Part shown: positions 14,651 through 23,715 of the stretch, in pieces
How the letters are laid out: each line of letters begins with the position of its first letter
How positions within the stretch are numbered: position 1 is the stretch's first letter
Source of the DNA: Actinomadura oligospora ATCC 43269
Lineage (GTDB): Bacteria > Actinomycetota > Actinomycetes > Streptosporangiales > Streptosporangiaceae
DNA: 64,000 bases
Assembly (NCBI RefSeq): GCF_000518265.1
Contig: NZ_JADG01000013.1
Coordinates: 62,001-126,000 of the forward strand
Direction of reading: 5' to 3'
The notes under the pieces: model-generated
Databases searched by the model: none
Told to the model about the DNA's origin: nothing
Seen by the model: the letters and a program-made list of their open reading frames with translations, nothing else
Made by a program: the position numbers and the translations under genes

Positions 14651-17062
14651 GTGATCCGGACCCGTGATCCCCTGCGGCGGCCCTGGTCTCCCGCGGCCCT
14701 GTTCCTCGCCAGCCTCGTCCTGTGGTGGGGCTACCGGTCGTGGAACGTGCTGATCGGCAGCGACTTCCTCGCGCCCGCCGGGACGGGGACCGGGCTGCTC
14801 GCGTCCGCCGGGCTCGCCGTCCTGGCGGGGCTTCCGGCCGCGATCGCGTTCGGTGTCCTCCCGCGCCGCTGGATCCCGGCGGCGCTGGTGCTCCAGACGG
14901 CACTGGCCTTCGGGCCGTACCCCTTCGTCGGCGCGGCGTGGTGGTCGGCGTCCGCGCTGGTCGTGACGTCGCTGCTGCTGACCGTCGGCCGCCGGTGGTC
15001 ATGGCTGCCGACAGGGCTCGTCGTGGCCGCCGAGTTCCTCGCCCGGACGACCTGGGGACACGACCGGAGCCCCGCCTTCGCCGCCTACAGCGCGATGGTG
15101 ACCCTGACGATCGGGATGGCGTTCTTCGCGATGGCGCGCCTCACCCGGTACGCGGAGGAGCTACGCGCGACCCGCGCGGACCTCGCCCCGCTGGAAGTCG
15201 CGCGCGAACGACTGCGGATCGCGCGCGGCCTGGACGCGGCACTGGGTGAACGACTGGCCCTCGTCCTGTCCCTGGCGCGCGAAGCCCGCTCCACCCCGCC
15301 CACCGTCGGCGTCACCGGCCCCGCGGCCGCATCGGCCGCCGCGCCCGCATCGGCCGCCGCGCCCGCCCCGGCCGTCGCGCCTGCACCGGCTGCCGCGTCC
15401 GTGGCGGTTGGTGGAGCGGGGCGGATCGTGGAGGTTGCGCGGGCGGCGTTGGACGAGGTCAGGACGGTTTCCGCCGATCACCGGGAACGGTCGCTGGACG
15501 ATGAGGTCGAGGCGGCGCGTTCGGTTCTGGAGGCGGCGGGTGTCGAGGTGGTCGTCGACGGTCCGCCGCTGCGCCTGCCCGCCGCCGAGGACGCCGCGCT
15601 GGCCGCGCTCCTGCGGCGGACGGTCGTCGCCGTCCTGCGGCAGGGTTCGCCGGAACGGTGCTCGATCGAGCTGACCGCCCCGGCCGGGTTGGCGGTGACC
15701 TTCGCCGGTTCGTCCGCTGACCTGGACGAGGCGCTCCGGGGCCCGGCGGCGCGGCTCGCCGAACTCGGCGGACGGCTCGAGACCAGCGCGTCGTCGGTGC
15801 GGGCGAGCGTCCCGGCCCGTCGTCCGAAGGGCGCGCGGGTGTCCGGCACGGCCCCGTGGCTGGCCTGGGTCGTCCTGCTGCTCTTCGAGATCGACCACGT
15901 CGGGACCACGCTGCTCGGCCTGTACGACGGCGGGCCCGACCCGGACGGCATCGCCTGGGCCAAGTATCCGGTGGCCTTCACCGTGCTGCCGCTGATCGGC
16001 CTGCTCCAGGTTCGGCACGTCTTCCCGCGTGAGAACGGTGCGCCGCCCCGCGCCCTGTGGGCGTCCGTGGCCTTCCAGACCGTCCTGCTCGTCAGCGCGT
16101 TCCTGGTCATCGGCCCGAAGATGACGCCCAGCTACGCGGCGCTGGTCACCGGCGTCGTGCTGTTCCACGGACGTCCGCCGTGGTCCTGGGGAACGGCCGT
16201 GGTGCTCCTCGGCTTCCCCGCGCTGCAGGGGTACCTGCTGGGCGCGGGCTGGGCGTGGGTGCTGAGCAACCTCGTCGCCGTCGTCCAGTTCACGATCCTG
16301 GTCTATGTGCTGTGCCGCCTGCCCGTCGCCATCGCCGCGCTGGCCGAGGCCCGCCAGGAGGTCGCGCGCATGGCCGTGGTCGAGGAGCGGCTGCGGATCG
16401 CCCGCGACGTCCACGACCTGATGGGCTTCCAGCTGTCCGCCCTCGTCGTCAAGGGCGAACTGGCCGGACGGCTCGCGGACCGCGACCCCGCCGCCGCGCG
16501 TGCCCAGCTGGACGAACTGGTCACGCTCGCCGAGGAGGCGCTGGCGTCGGTGCGGTCGATCGCCCGCGTCCGCGCCTCGCTGTCCCTGCCCGCGGAGATC
16601 GAGACGGCGCGCTCGATGCTGGCCGCCGCCGGGATCGAGGTGCGCGTGGACGCGGACGAGGTGCCGCCCGGCGTGGACGGCTCGGCGGTGGCGGTCGTCC
16701 TGCGGGAGGCGGCGACCAACATCGTCCGGCACAGCCGCGCCCGCGAATGCGAGATCGGGATCTCCGTCGGCGAGGACGGCCTGCGGCTCACCGTCTCCAA
16801 CGACGGCGCACCCGAACCCGATGGCATCGCGCCCGCCCCGGGCGGCGGTTCCGCGCCCGGCCTGGGCGGCGGTTCCGCGCCTGGCCTGGGCGGCGGTTCC
16901 GCGCCTGGCCTGGGCGGCGGTTCCGGGCTCGCCAACCTGCGGGCGCGGAGCGCCGAGGCCGGTGGCACGCTGCATGTGCGGCGCGAAGGAGACCGCTTCA
17001 CGCTGGTCGCAGACTTCCCCGCACACCCCGCACGTCCCGCGACCGCCCTGTCCGCCGCATAA
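14651..17062 (+). CDS. Sensor histidine kinase with a duplicated, degenerate first module
   Basis: An 803-residue membrane protein built from two tandem modules. Module 1 (residues 10-395) has about six membrane helices, then RERLRIARGLDAALGERLAL, where the phospho-acceptor His is replaced by Asp, and a decayed ATPase region. Module 2 (400-803) has another membrane bundle, then an intact HisKA_3 motif LRIARDVHDLMGFQLSALVV with His near residue 588, the N-box EAATNIVRHS and a G-box. Start: GTG 14651. Repeats include an Ala/Pro linker near residue 225 and a GGGSAPGL repeat near residue 735. A paralogue with the same layout is at 50877. Its partner regulator is the convergent gene ending at 17083. 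Confidence 0.88.
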   Translation: MIRTRDPLRRPWSPAALFLASLVLWWGYRSWNVLIGSDFLAPAGTGTGLLASAGLAVLAGLPAAIAFGVLPRRWIPAALVLQTALAFGPYPFVGAAWWSASALVVTSLLLTVGRRWSWLPTGLVVAAEFLARTTWGHDRSPAFAAYSAMVTLTIGMAFFAMARLTRYAEELRATRADLAPLEVARERLRIARGLDAALGERLALVLSLAREARSTPPTVGVTGPAAASAAAPASAAAPAPAVAPAPAAASVAVGGAGRIVEVARAALDEVRTVSADHRERSLDDEVEAARSVLEAAGVEVVVDGPPLRLPAAEDAALAALLRRTVVAVLRQGSPERCSIELTAPAGLAVTFAGSSADLDEALRGPAARLAELGGRLETSASSVRASVPARRPKGARVSGTAPWLAWVVLLLFEIDHVGTTLLGLYDGGPDPDGIAWAKYPVAFTVLPLIGLLQVRHVFPRENGAPPRALWASVAFQTVLLVSAFLVIGPKMTPSYAALVTGVVLFHGRPPWSWGTAVVLLGFPALQGYLLGAGWAWVLSNLVAVVQFTILVYVLCRLPVAIAALAEARQEVARMAVVEERLRIARDVHDLMGFQLSALVVKGELAGRLADRDPAAARAQLDELVTLAEEALASVRSIARVRASLSLPAEIETARSMLAAAGIEVRVDADEVPPGVDGSAVAVVLREAATNIVRHSRARECEIGISVGEDGLRLTVSNDGAPEPDGIAPAPGGGSAPGLGGGSAPGLGGGSAPGLGGGSGLANLRARSAEAGGTLHVRREGDRFTLVADFPAHPARPATALSAA
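16841..16926 (+). repeat. 24-bp in-frame tandem repeat in the kinase gene
   Basis: Three and a half near-identical 24-base units (16841-16864, 16865-16888, 16889-16912, partial to 16926) each encode GGGSAPGL. They lie between the N- and G-boxes of the ATPase domain, where the ATP lid is. Copy number is likely to vary between strains. Confidence 0.85.
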
Positions 17063-17082
17063 CGGGCGTCCAGGGGGAGGGG

Positions 17083-17688
17083 TCAGATCCAGCCTGCGTC
17101 GGTGGCGATGCGGATGGCGTCCACGCGGTTGCGGGCGTTCAGTTTCGTCACCGCGGACGCCAGGTAGTTGCGGACGGTCCCGTAGGCCAGTCCGGCGCGC
17201 GCGGCGACCTCGGTGGGCTCGTCGCCCTCGGCGGTCAGGCGGAGCACCTCGACCTCGCGTTCGGTGAGCGGGCAGTCCTGGACGGCCAGCGCCGCGAACG
17301 CGAGCTGGGGGTCCATCACGCGTCCGCCCGCGGCGACCTTGCGGATCGCGGCGGCCAGCTCGGCGGGCGCGGCCTCCTTGACCATGAACCCGGCGACCTG
17401 CGCGGACAGCGCGCGGCGCAGCGTGCCGGGCCGTCCGACACCGGTGAGGATCAGGGTGCGGCACTCCGGCAGCCGCTCCTTCAGCTCCGCCGCCGCGTCG
17501 ATCCCGTCCCGGCCGGGCAGCTCGATGTCGAGCACCGCGACGTCGGGGCGCGCGTCCAGCGCCGCCGCCACGACCGCGTCGCCGCGCTCGACCTCGGCGA
17601 CGACCTCGATGCCGTCCTCCAGCGACAGCAGCCCGGCCAGCGCCTCGCGCAGGATGCGGACGTCCTCGGCCAGCAGTATCCGGATCAT
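17083..17688 (-). CDS. DesR/NarL-family response regulator
   Basis: A 201-residue regulator. The receiver starts MIRILLAEDVRILREALAGL, with phospho-acceptor Asp in DVAVLDIELPGRDG and Lys in GFMVKEAAP. The HTH is at the C-terminus (PLTEREVEVLRLTAEGDEP; AYGTVRNYLASAVTKL; NRVDAIRIATDAGWI). Start: ATG 17688; longer in-frame readings lack family residues. It faces the double-module kinase gene tail to tail, 20 bases apart. The regulator at 52865 is the same length and shares its start and end motifs. Confidence 0.92.
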   Translation of the reverse strand: MIRILLAEDVRILREALAGLLSLEDGIEVVAEVERGDAVVAAALDARPDVAVLDIELPGRDGIDAAAELKERLPECRTLILTGVGRPGTLRRALSAQVAGFMVKEAAPAELAAAIRKVAAGGRVMDPQLAFAALAVQDCPLTEREVEVLRLTAEGDEPTEVAARAGLAYGTVRNYLASAVTKLNARNRVDAIRIATDAGWI

Positions 17689-18699
17689 CGATGTCCCCCA
17701 GGATCGAATGAGGCTCAAGAGTCGGCCACCCGCACCGGGAAACGCAAGGGGACGTCCGGCCCGCCCGGCTCCGCCGGAGCGTGCCGTTCGGGACGGTGTT
17801 CCGGTCCGCCGGGGGAAGCGCCAACGTGAGGCGCCGACGCGACGCGGAAAGCGACGAGCGCCGCATCGGAGTCGAGCGGAGATCATCCAGGAATGACGAA
17901 CCACCCCAGGTCAATGGCCGGACATCGGCCTGTTCCGGCTTCGCCGCAATCGGGCCCCAAGGGTTTACTTTTCGCCAGTGCCCGATGGCGCATTCCTCTT
18001 CAGGGAGAGGGCGCGTTCGGTGGTTCACTTCGTCCTGCTAGCGTGCTCAACGACCGTTCGCCTGACTAAAGAGGTGGGCTTCGTGAGCACTGGGACTCCG
18101 TGGCTCACACCTCCGGTTCACCTCATGACCGGCTGACTTCCATGTCGCTGAGAGCGTCCGAACGCCTGGGGGTTCCGGAAGGCGGCGGGGGTGCGCTTCG
18201 CCGCGGAGAAAGCGTTCCGCGGCGCCGTCGGACGGGACGTCGGCGCGGGCGGCGGCGGCGACCACGACCGCCTCCCCAGGAGCTCCGGGGCCTCCCGCCG
18301 ACGGGCTGCGGGCGCGTGGCCTCGGGAGTCGCGGCGGAGGTTTCTCCGAACTCCGCGCGCTTCGGGGGAGTCCTATGTGTTCGGAGTGCCGGGCGAGGCG
18401 GTGAAACGCGACGCCGGGTCCCGTTCAGTGTCCCCTCCCCTCAGGGACGGTGAGAAATCGACCGTGAATCCGGCTGACACCCTCCCTTCACCTCAGAAGA
18501 CCCTCCACTTCAACAGCGGACGACACAACCAAACACCATGAGTCGAAAAAGACGACAGCTCCCGACGTCTCGGCGCCTTCGCGACTTGACAGCGGTTGCC
18601 CGTTCGGACTGTCCGAAAGGGCAACCGCCGCGCGTTCATCGGATGATGATCGACGCCCCCGAGACTGCCCGGGTGACACAGCAGAAGAAGGGGCGTCGA
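17689..18699. other. 1-kb region with no convincing gene, upstream of the eCIS locus
   Basis: I see no supportable protein gene here. A weak promoter-like TAGCGT (18039-18044) precedes a good ribosome site (GAGGTGG, about 18071) and a GTG at 18082 that opens only a 17-codon frame (MSTGTPWLTPPVHLMTG); it could be a leader peptide or the stump of a lost gene. Longer open frames on both strands have Arg/Pro-rich translations typical of shadows in GC-rich DNA. The palindrome and TTGACA at 18586-18628 are listed separately. Confidence 0.6.
18586..18628 (+). promoter_or_regulatory. TTGACA element and 37-base near-perfect palindrome ahead of the eCIS operon
   Basis: A consensus -35 hexamer TTGACA (18586-18591) is directly followed by a palindrome centred on 18610. 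Its outer arms are GCGGTTGCCC / GGGCAACCGC (18592-18601 and 18619-18628) and its inner arms TTCGGAC / GTCCGAA (18603-18609 and 18611-18617). A GACTGT box at 18607-18612 is a weak -10. The element lies 72 bases upstream of the first gene's ATG. Being followed by no T-run and placed over a promoter, it reads better as an operator than as a terminator. Confidence 0.6.
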
Positions 18700-20199
18700 A
18701 TGCCCAGGAGGATTCCGGCCGGGCGGACCGGGACGGTGATCGCCGTGGTCACGGTCCTGGCGGTGGGGATTCCGGCCGTCCCCGCGCGGGCGTTCTCGGT
18801 GTGCTCGCCGGGGTGGTCCTGCGTGTTCGGGGACAACGGCGAGCAGGACGGCCTGTGGGCCACCAACAACCCGTCCTACGACCACGACTTCGCCGGTGAC
18901 CAGGTCAACGACCGGACGCGGTCGGCGGTCAACATGGGCGGCGGCTACATGGGCCTCTACCGGGACTCGCCCTACCAGGGGCTCGTGGCGTGCCTCGGGC
19001 CGAAGACGCGCAACTACCACATACCGGCCGGGACGGTCACGGGGATCAGGTATCACCCGAGCCGGACGGCGGCGTGCGGGGCGTCCGCGCGCAAGCCGTC
19101 CGCCAAGCACTCCCCGGCGAAGCCGCCCACGACCGCCAAGCACACGCCGAAGACCGACACCGCGTCGCCGGACAAGGCGAAGGACAAGGTGAAGGCGGTT
19201 CCGACGCCGTCGGACGCGCCCAGCTCGCTGCCCCTGCCACAGCCGACCTCCAGCGCGCAGTTGCCGCAGGTCGCGCAGGGTTCGCCCGGCGCGGGCGTCA
19301 ACGTGGCGGCGACCTCGGCCGCCGGGAACGGCAAGAGCGGCGGCGGCGACGTGATCGCGATCGTCGGCGCGGCGGCGGGCGGGCTCCTGATGGCCGGGCT
19401 GCTGGTCGCCGGGGTCCTGTTCGCGCGACGCCGGAAGGAGGGCGTTCCGGCGGGACGTCCCGAGACCGGGCCGGAGGCCGCGCGGACCGTCGACCGCGGG
19501 CTGCGGCTGCTGGCCGTCGACTGCGAGGAGGCGGGACGGGCGATGCCCGGGATCCGCGCCGTCGGCCTGGCGGACGGCAGGCTCACCGTCCTGCTGACCA
19601 CGCCCGACACGGGCGCGCCCGAACCCTGGAAGGCCGACCCGGGCGGCACGTGCTGGCGGCTCGCCAGCAGTGAGATCACCGAGCTGACCGACGACGTGCG
19701 GGACGCGCCCGCGCCGCTTCCGCTGCTCGCGCCGGTCGGACCCGGGATGTGGGTCGACCTGCGATCGGTCCCCGGGCCGATCTCGCTGTCCGGATCGCGC
19801 TCGGCCGTCCGCAGGGCCACGCGGACGCTCGCCGACGGACTGCGCGCGAGCCCCTGGACCCGGGGCGTGCGGATCCGGACGGTCGGATCCGCCGACGTCG
19901 GGCCCGTCCCGGAGGCCGACGAGGGCGAGGAGCGCGGACGCGTCGTCTTCGTCGCCGACGACATGAAGGTGCCCCGGACGGCCCCGCCCGGCGGCGTGGT
20001 CATCGCCCTCGGCAAGGTCGTCGGGGCCGGGACGCGCTGGCCCGTCCGGGCGGACGGAACCCTGCGCGTCCCCGAACAGATCCCCGCCGAGCCGACTCTT
20101 AAGGATCAGGCGCGGCCGGCGCCGGCGGCCCCGACCGGGCCGACCGCGGCCGATTCCGCCGCCGGATCCCCGATGTCCGAGGGAGAGAGCGCGAAATGA
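18700..20199 (+). CDS. Bitopic membrane protein with secreted I36-inhibitor-like domain, first gene of the eCIS operon
   Basis: A 499-residue protein. A signal peptide (MPRRIPAGRTGTVIAVVTVL, then VPARAF) leads to a Cys-containing extracellular domain (FSVCSPGWSCVFGDNGEQDG and onward to about residue 127) resembling peptidase-inhibitor family I36. A Lys/Pro/Thr-rich spacer, one membrane helix at about 222-245 (IVGAAAGGLLMAGLLVAGVL, then RRRK) and a cytoplasmic domain of about 240 residues follow. Start: ATG 18700 with GAAGAAGGGG upstream. Its stop overlaps the next ATG. Placed at the head of the locus, it could link the cell surface to the cytosolic particle or to the regulator encoded next. 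That role is inferred. Confidence 0.82.
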   Translation: MPRRIPAGRTGTVIAVVTVLAVGIPAVPARAFSVCSPGWSCVFGDNGEQDGLWATNNPSYDHDFAGDQVNDRTRSAVNMGGGYMGLYRDSPYQGLVACLGPKTRNYHIPAGTVTGIRYHPSRTAACGASARKPSAKHSPAKPPTTAKHTPKTDTASPDKAKDKVKAVPTPSDAPSSLPLPQPTSSAQLPQVAQGSPGAGVNVAATSAAGNGKSGGGDVIAIVGAAAGGLLMAGLLVAGVLFARRRKEGVPAGRPETGPEAARTVDRGLRLLAVDCEEAGRAMPGIRAVGLADGRLTVLLTTPDTGAPEPWKADPGGTCWRLASSEITELTDDVRDAPAPLPLLAPVGPGMWVDLRSVPGPISLSGSRSAVRRATRTLADGLRASPWTRGVRIRTVGSADVGPVPEADEGEERGRVVFVADDMKVPRTAPPGGVVIALGKVVGAGTRWPVRADGTLRVPEQIPAEPTLKDQARPAPAAPTGPTAADSAAGSPMSEGESAK

Positions 20200-20822
20200 C
20201 CATGACCCTGTCCGGCATTCCCGTCGTGGTGCACGCCCCGGACCCCATCACGCTCGCCGGAGTCACCTCCGGACTGCGCGGCAGGTCCGAACTCCGGCTC
20301 GTGGACGACGCGGACGCCGAGGTCGCCGTCGTGGTGGCCGACACCGTGGACGAATCGACCCGCGGCGCGCTGCGACGCTACGCGCGCGTCTCCCGGACCC
20401 GCACCGTCCTGGTCGCCGCGCACCTCAAGGAGGCCCAGCTCCTGGACGCGGTCGAGGCGGGCGTGGTGGCGATCCTGTGGCGGCACGAGGCCAGCGCGGA
20501 CACCCTCACCCGGGCCGTCCTGGCGGCGGCGCGCGGCGGCGCGGACCTACCCCCCGACCTGCTGGGACGCCTCCTGAAACAGGTCGGGCGGATCCAACGC
20601 GGCGCCGCGCAGGCGCCGGGCGGCGGGGCCATCGGGCTCGCGCAGCGCGAGCTGGACGTGCTCGGGCTGGTCGCGGACGGCATGGACACCGCCGAGATCG
20701 CCGCGAAGCTCTCCTACTCCGAACGCACCGTCAAGAACGTCCTGCACGGCGTGATGAGCCGCCTGCACCTGCGCAACCGCGCGCACGCCGTCGCCTACGC
20801 CATCCGCGAGGGATACATCTAA
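20196..20822 (+). CDS. LuxR-type regulator with an atypical receiver domain
   Basis: A 208-residue protein. The C-terminal LuxR HTH is intact (LAQRELDVLGLVADGMDTAE; YSERTVKNVLHGVMSRL; NRAHAVAYAIREGYI). The N-terminal half has a receiver-like fold but poor active-site residues: the acidic pocket at the end of strand 1 is HAPD, the strand-3 Asp lies in VVVADTVDE, and the usual Lys is replaced in ILWRHEAS. Phosphorylation is therefore doubtful. It is coupled to the preceding membrane protein by ATGA overlap, and the cap gene starts at the base after its stop. It is a likely local regulator of the eCIS operon, perhaps through the palindrome at 18592-18628. Confidence 0.88.
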   Translation: MTMTLSGIPVVVHAPDPITLAGVTSGLRGRSELRLVDDADAEVAVVVADTVDESTRGALRRYARVSRTRTVLVAAHLKEAQLLDAVEAGVVAILWRHEASADTLTRAVLAAARGGADLPPDLLGRLLKQVGRIQRGAAQAPGGGAIGLAQRELDVLGLVADGMDTAEIAAKLSYSERTVKNVLHGVMSRLHLRNRAHAVAYAIREGYI

Positions 20823-21449
20823 ATGATTCACGAGGTCGACGAGGCGCTGCGCGCGCTGATCACCGAGCGCGCCGTGCCGTCCGGCGAGGTGCGGGTCTCG
20901 TTCGAGGCCCCCAACCGCGAGTGGGCCGCGCAGCGCAACACGCCCACCGTCAACGCCTACCTGTACGACATCCGCGAGGACCTCGGCCGCCGCGAACGCG
21001 GGCCGCTCGCCGTCCACGGACCGGACGGCCGGGTCGTCGCGCGCCGCCAGCCGCCGCGCCACTTCCGGCTGTCGTACCTGGTCACCGCGTGGACCAAGCG
21101 TCCCGAGGACGAGCACCGGCTGCTGTCGGCCGTGCTCGCCTGCCTGCTGCGGAACGAGATCCTCCCGGACGGGGCGCTGCCGCCGGGAGGGGTGCTGGCC
21201 GAACTCGGCATGGCCGTCCCGGTCACCGCGGCCGTCCCGCCGCCGGAGTCCCGGTCGATCGCCGACATCTGGTCCGCGCTGGGCGGCGAGCTGAAGCCGT
21301 CCCTCGACGTCGTGGTCACCGCGCCGATGCCGGTCTCGCCGGAGTACCCGGTCGGCCCGGCCGTCACCGACAGCGTCGTGGTCACCGTCGGCGACGTCGA
21401 GGCCAAGCTGCCCGACCCGCCCGTCCGGACGCGCAGGCTCCAGAAGTGA
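20823..21449 (+). CDS. eCIS tail-cap protein (DUF4255, Afp16/Pvc16-like)
   Basis: A 208-residue DUF4255 protein starting MIHEVDEALRALITERAVPS. It shows the family pattern: VRVSFEAPNREWAAQRNTPT, NAYLYDIREDL, then RHFRLSYLVTAWTKRPEDEH and a C-terminal strand-rich region (SLDVVVTAPM). In Afp and PVC particles the homologue caps the distal end of tube and sheath and stops polymerisation. It starts right after the regulator's stop and overlaps the ATPase start by GTGA, so the three are translated together. Confidence 0.92.
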   Translation: MIHEVDEALRALITERAVPSGEVRVSFEAPNREWAAQRNTPTVNAYLYDIREDLGRRERGPLAVHGPDGRVVARRQPPRHFRLSYLVTAWTKRPEDEHRLLSAVLACLLRNEILPDGALPPGGVLAELGMAVPVTAAVPPPESRSIADIWSALGGELKPSLDVVVTAPMPVSPEYPVGPAVTDSVVVTVGDVEAKLPDPPVRTRRLQK

Positions 21450-23668
21450 TCGAACCCCACACCGCCGTCCCGCCCGGGGCCGACCACCTGGCGGGACGGC
21501 TCGAACTGCTGCGGGAGCGGGTCCGGATGCTGGTCGAGGACCGCGGCTCGGACGACCCGACGGCGTCCGACCCGTTCCGGGGGCTGTACCTCGCCCCGGA
21601 GACCGCGTTGCGGCTGGCCGGGGGCCCGCCGCCCGCGTCCGCCCGCGACGGCGAGTACGACCGCGCCGTCCACATCCTGGACTTCTCCGCGGGCGACACC
21701 GTCCTGCACCGGCTCGCCGAGCTGTTCGCGCTGGACGGTCTCGACCTGGAGATCCTGCTCATCGCCGCCGCTCCGGACATCGACCGCTCCTTCGAGCAGC
21801 TGTACGGCTACCTCAACGACGACGTCAGCCGCCGCCGCGCCACCGTCGGCCTCACCCTCGACCTGTGCGGCCTGCCCGCCGCCTCGGCCCCGGCCCGCGC
21901 CCGCTTCGCCGCCGCGTCGCCGCTGGTCGCGCAGGGTCTGATCGTCCTGGACGAGGACGACCGTCCCTTCCTCGGACGCTCCCTGCGCGTCCCCGACCGC
22001 ATCGTCGACCACCTCCTGGGCGGCGACGCGCTCGACTCCGCCCTCCTCCACGCCGTCACCCTCGGCCCCCCACCCGCCGACGACACCCGGCCGGGCACCC
22101 CACGCGTGGCGACGCAACGGGACGCCCGGCTCCTGGACACGACGCCAGGCGACCCGCTGCATCGCGTTCCGCCGGACAGCGACCTGCTGGACGGCGACCT
22201 GCTGGACGGTGCTCCGCTGGACGGTGCTCCGCTGGACGGTGCTCCGCTGGACGGTGCTCCGCCGGACGGCGCTTCGCCGGACGGTGAGGCGCTGAGTCTG
22301 GCGCGGTTGCTGGCGAGCGGGGCTTCGCCGGCGTCGGTGTATCTGCGGGAGGCGCGGCCTGGGGTGGGGGTGGCGGCGGGGTGCCGGGCGCTCGGGCTCG
22401 CGGGGCTTCCGGTGTTGCGCGCCGATCCCGCGCGGCTCGAGGCCGGGCTCGTCCCGGCGCTGGTGCGGGAGGCGCGGCTGCGGGGGGCCGGGATCGTCGT
22501 CGGGCCCGTGCCGGACGGGTCGCTCGTGCGGGCGTTCGCGACGGCCGCCGCCGGGGCGCGTCCCGTGCCGGTGCTGCTGTCCGGGGACCGGCCGTACGAT
22601 CCGGCCTGGTCGGACGTCCAGCCGCTCGTCCTGGAGGTCGCGGCGCGGCCCGCGGCCGGGGTGTGGCGGGCGGAGCTGGCCCGGCTGGGCGTGGACGCCG
22701 CCGAGCTCGGCTTCGACCTGGCCGCCGCGACCGCGACCTTCCGGTTCGACGCGCCGCAGATCCGCCGCGCGGTGCGGGCGGCGCTCGACCACGCGGCGCT
22801 GGAGGACGTCCCGCTCGCGGCCGTCCACCTGCATCGCGGCGCGCGGCTGCAGAACGCGACCGGCCTCCAGAAGCACGCGCGCCGGATCAGCCCGGCGGTC
22901 GGCTGGGACGACCTCGTCCTGCCGGACGAGCAGCGTGACCAACTCGGCGAGCTGGTCACGCGCGCCCGCCACCGCGACCGGGTCCTCGGCGAGTGGCGGC
23001 TGCGCTCGGGCGGCGGACGCGGCCGGGGCGTGGTGGCGATGTTCGCGGGCGAGTCCGGCACCGGCAAGACGATGTCCAGCGAGGTCGTCGCCGCCGAGCT
23101 CGGCCTCGACCTGTACGTCGTGGAGCTGTCCGCCGTCGTGGACAAGTACGTCGGCGAGACCGAGAAGAACCTCGAGAGGATCTTCACCGAGGCCGACCGC
23201 CTGGACGCCGTCCTGCTGTTCGACGAGGCGGACGCGGTCTTCGGCAAGCGCTCGGAGGTCAAGGACTCCCACGACCGGTACGCCAACCTGGAGAGCGCCT
23301 ACCTGCTGCAACGGCTGGAGTCGTTCGACGGGATCGCGATCCTGACCACCAACCTGCGGGCCAACATCGACGACGCGTTCACGCGCAGGCTCGACCTCGT
23401 CGTGGACTTCCCCTTCCCCGACCCGCGCCGGCGCCGCGCGCTGTGGGAGCACGCGCTCGCGCCGCCGGTCCCGTGCGGGGACGACATCGACCTCGCGCGG
23501 TGCGCCGCCGAGTTCGAGCTGTCGGGCGGCGCGATCCGCAGCGCCGCGACGACGGCGGCCTACCTCGCCGCGGGCGCCGGACGTCCCGTCGCCATGGCGG
23601 ACGTCCTCGCCGGAGCCAGGCGCGAGTACCGCAAGATGGGCCGCCTGCTCCCCGGCACCGAGTTCTGA
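21446..23668 (+). CDS. eCIS AAA+ ATPase (Afp15/Pvc15-like)
   Basis: A 740-residue protein. An N-terminal helical region (LAGRLELLRERVRMLVEDRG; TVLHRLAELFALDGLDLEIL) leads through a low-complexity repeat (about residues 247-280) to a AAA+ module. Walker A is GESGTGKT near residue 537, Walker B is VLLFDEADAVFGKR near 590, sensor 1 is AILTTNLRANIDDA and the arginine finger region is FTRRLDLVVDF. Start: GTG 21446 overlapping the cap gene's stop. Afp15-type ATPases are required for particle assembly, though their exact step is not settled. It ends at a strong terminator. Confidence 0.93.
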   Translation: MIEPHTAVPPGADHLAGRLELLRERVRMLVEDRGSDDPTASDPFRGLYLAPETALRLAGGPPPASARDGEYDRAVHILDFSAGDTVLHRLAELFALDGLDLEILLIAAAPDIDRSFEQLYGYLNDDVSRRRATVGLTLDLCGLPAASAPARARFAAASPLVAQGLIVLDEDDRPFLGRSLRVPDRIVDHLLGGDALDSALLHAVTLGPPPADDTRPGTPRVATQRDARLLDTTPGDPLHRVPPDSDLLDGDLLDGAPLDGAPLDGAPLDGAPPDGASPDGEALSLARLLASGASPASVYLREARPGVGVAAGCRALGLAGLPVLRADPARLEAGLVPALVREARLRGAGIVVGPVPDGSLVRAFATAAAGARPVPVLLSGDRPYDPAWSDVQPLVLEVAARPAAGVWRAELARLGVDAAELGFDLAAATATFRFDAPQIRRAVRAALDHAALEDVPLAAVHLHRGARLQNATGLQKHARRISPAVGWDDLVLPDEQRDQLGELVTRARHRDRVLGEWRLRSGGGRGRGVVAMFAGESGTGKTMSSEVVAAELGLDLYVVELSAVVDKYVGETEKNLERIFTEADRLDAVLLFDEADAVFGKRSEVKDSHDRYANLESAYLLQRLESFDGIAILTTNLRANIDDAFTRRLDLVVDFPFPDPRRRRALWEHALAPPVPCGDDIDLARCAAEFELSGGAIRSAATTAAYLAAGAGRPVAMADVLAGARREYRKMGRLLPGTEF
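22184..22287 (+). repeat. 15-bp tandem repeat inside the ATPase gene
   Basis: About six units of the type GCTCCGCTGGACGGT encode a LDGAP pentapeptide repeat, grading into PDGAS at the end. The tract joins the N-terminal helical region to the rest of the ATPase, so its length can vary without breaking a fold. Confidence 0.8.
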
Positions 23669-23677
23669 CCCGCACCC

Positions 23678-23710
23678 GTCCGGCGCCGCCCTTCCCCGGC
23701 GGCGCCGGAC
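23678..23710. terminator. Bidirectional hairpin terminator inside the eCIS locus
   Basis: A perfect 13-base stem, GTCCGGCGCCGCC / GGCGGCGCCGGAC, with a CTTCCCC loop separates the ATPase stop (23668) from the stop of the convergent gene (23716). It splits the locus into at least two transcription units. Confidence 0.88.
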
Positions 23711-23715
23711 CGCGT

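Noticed and set aside
15161..18028. A 955-codon open frame antisense to the double-module kinase
   Set aside because: Composition is shadow-like, and its central part merely overlaps the real response regulator in another frame.
18100..18541. Open frames of 116-117 codons upstream of the eCIS operon
   Set aside because: Arg/Pro/Gly-rich translations, no ribosome sites or recognisable motifs; two overlapping frames compete over the same bases.
23669..23715. The strong hairpin between ATPase and lectin genes as an operator
   Set aside because: It lies between two convergent stops with no start nearby, so termination is the simpler reading.
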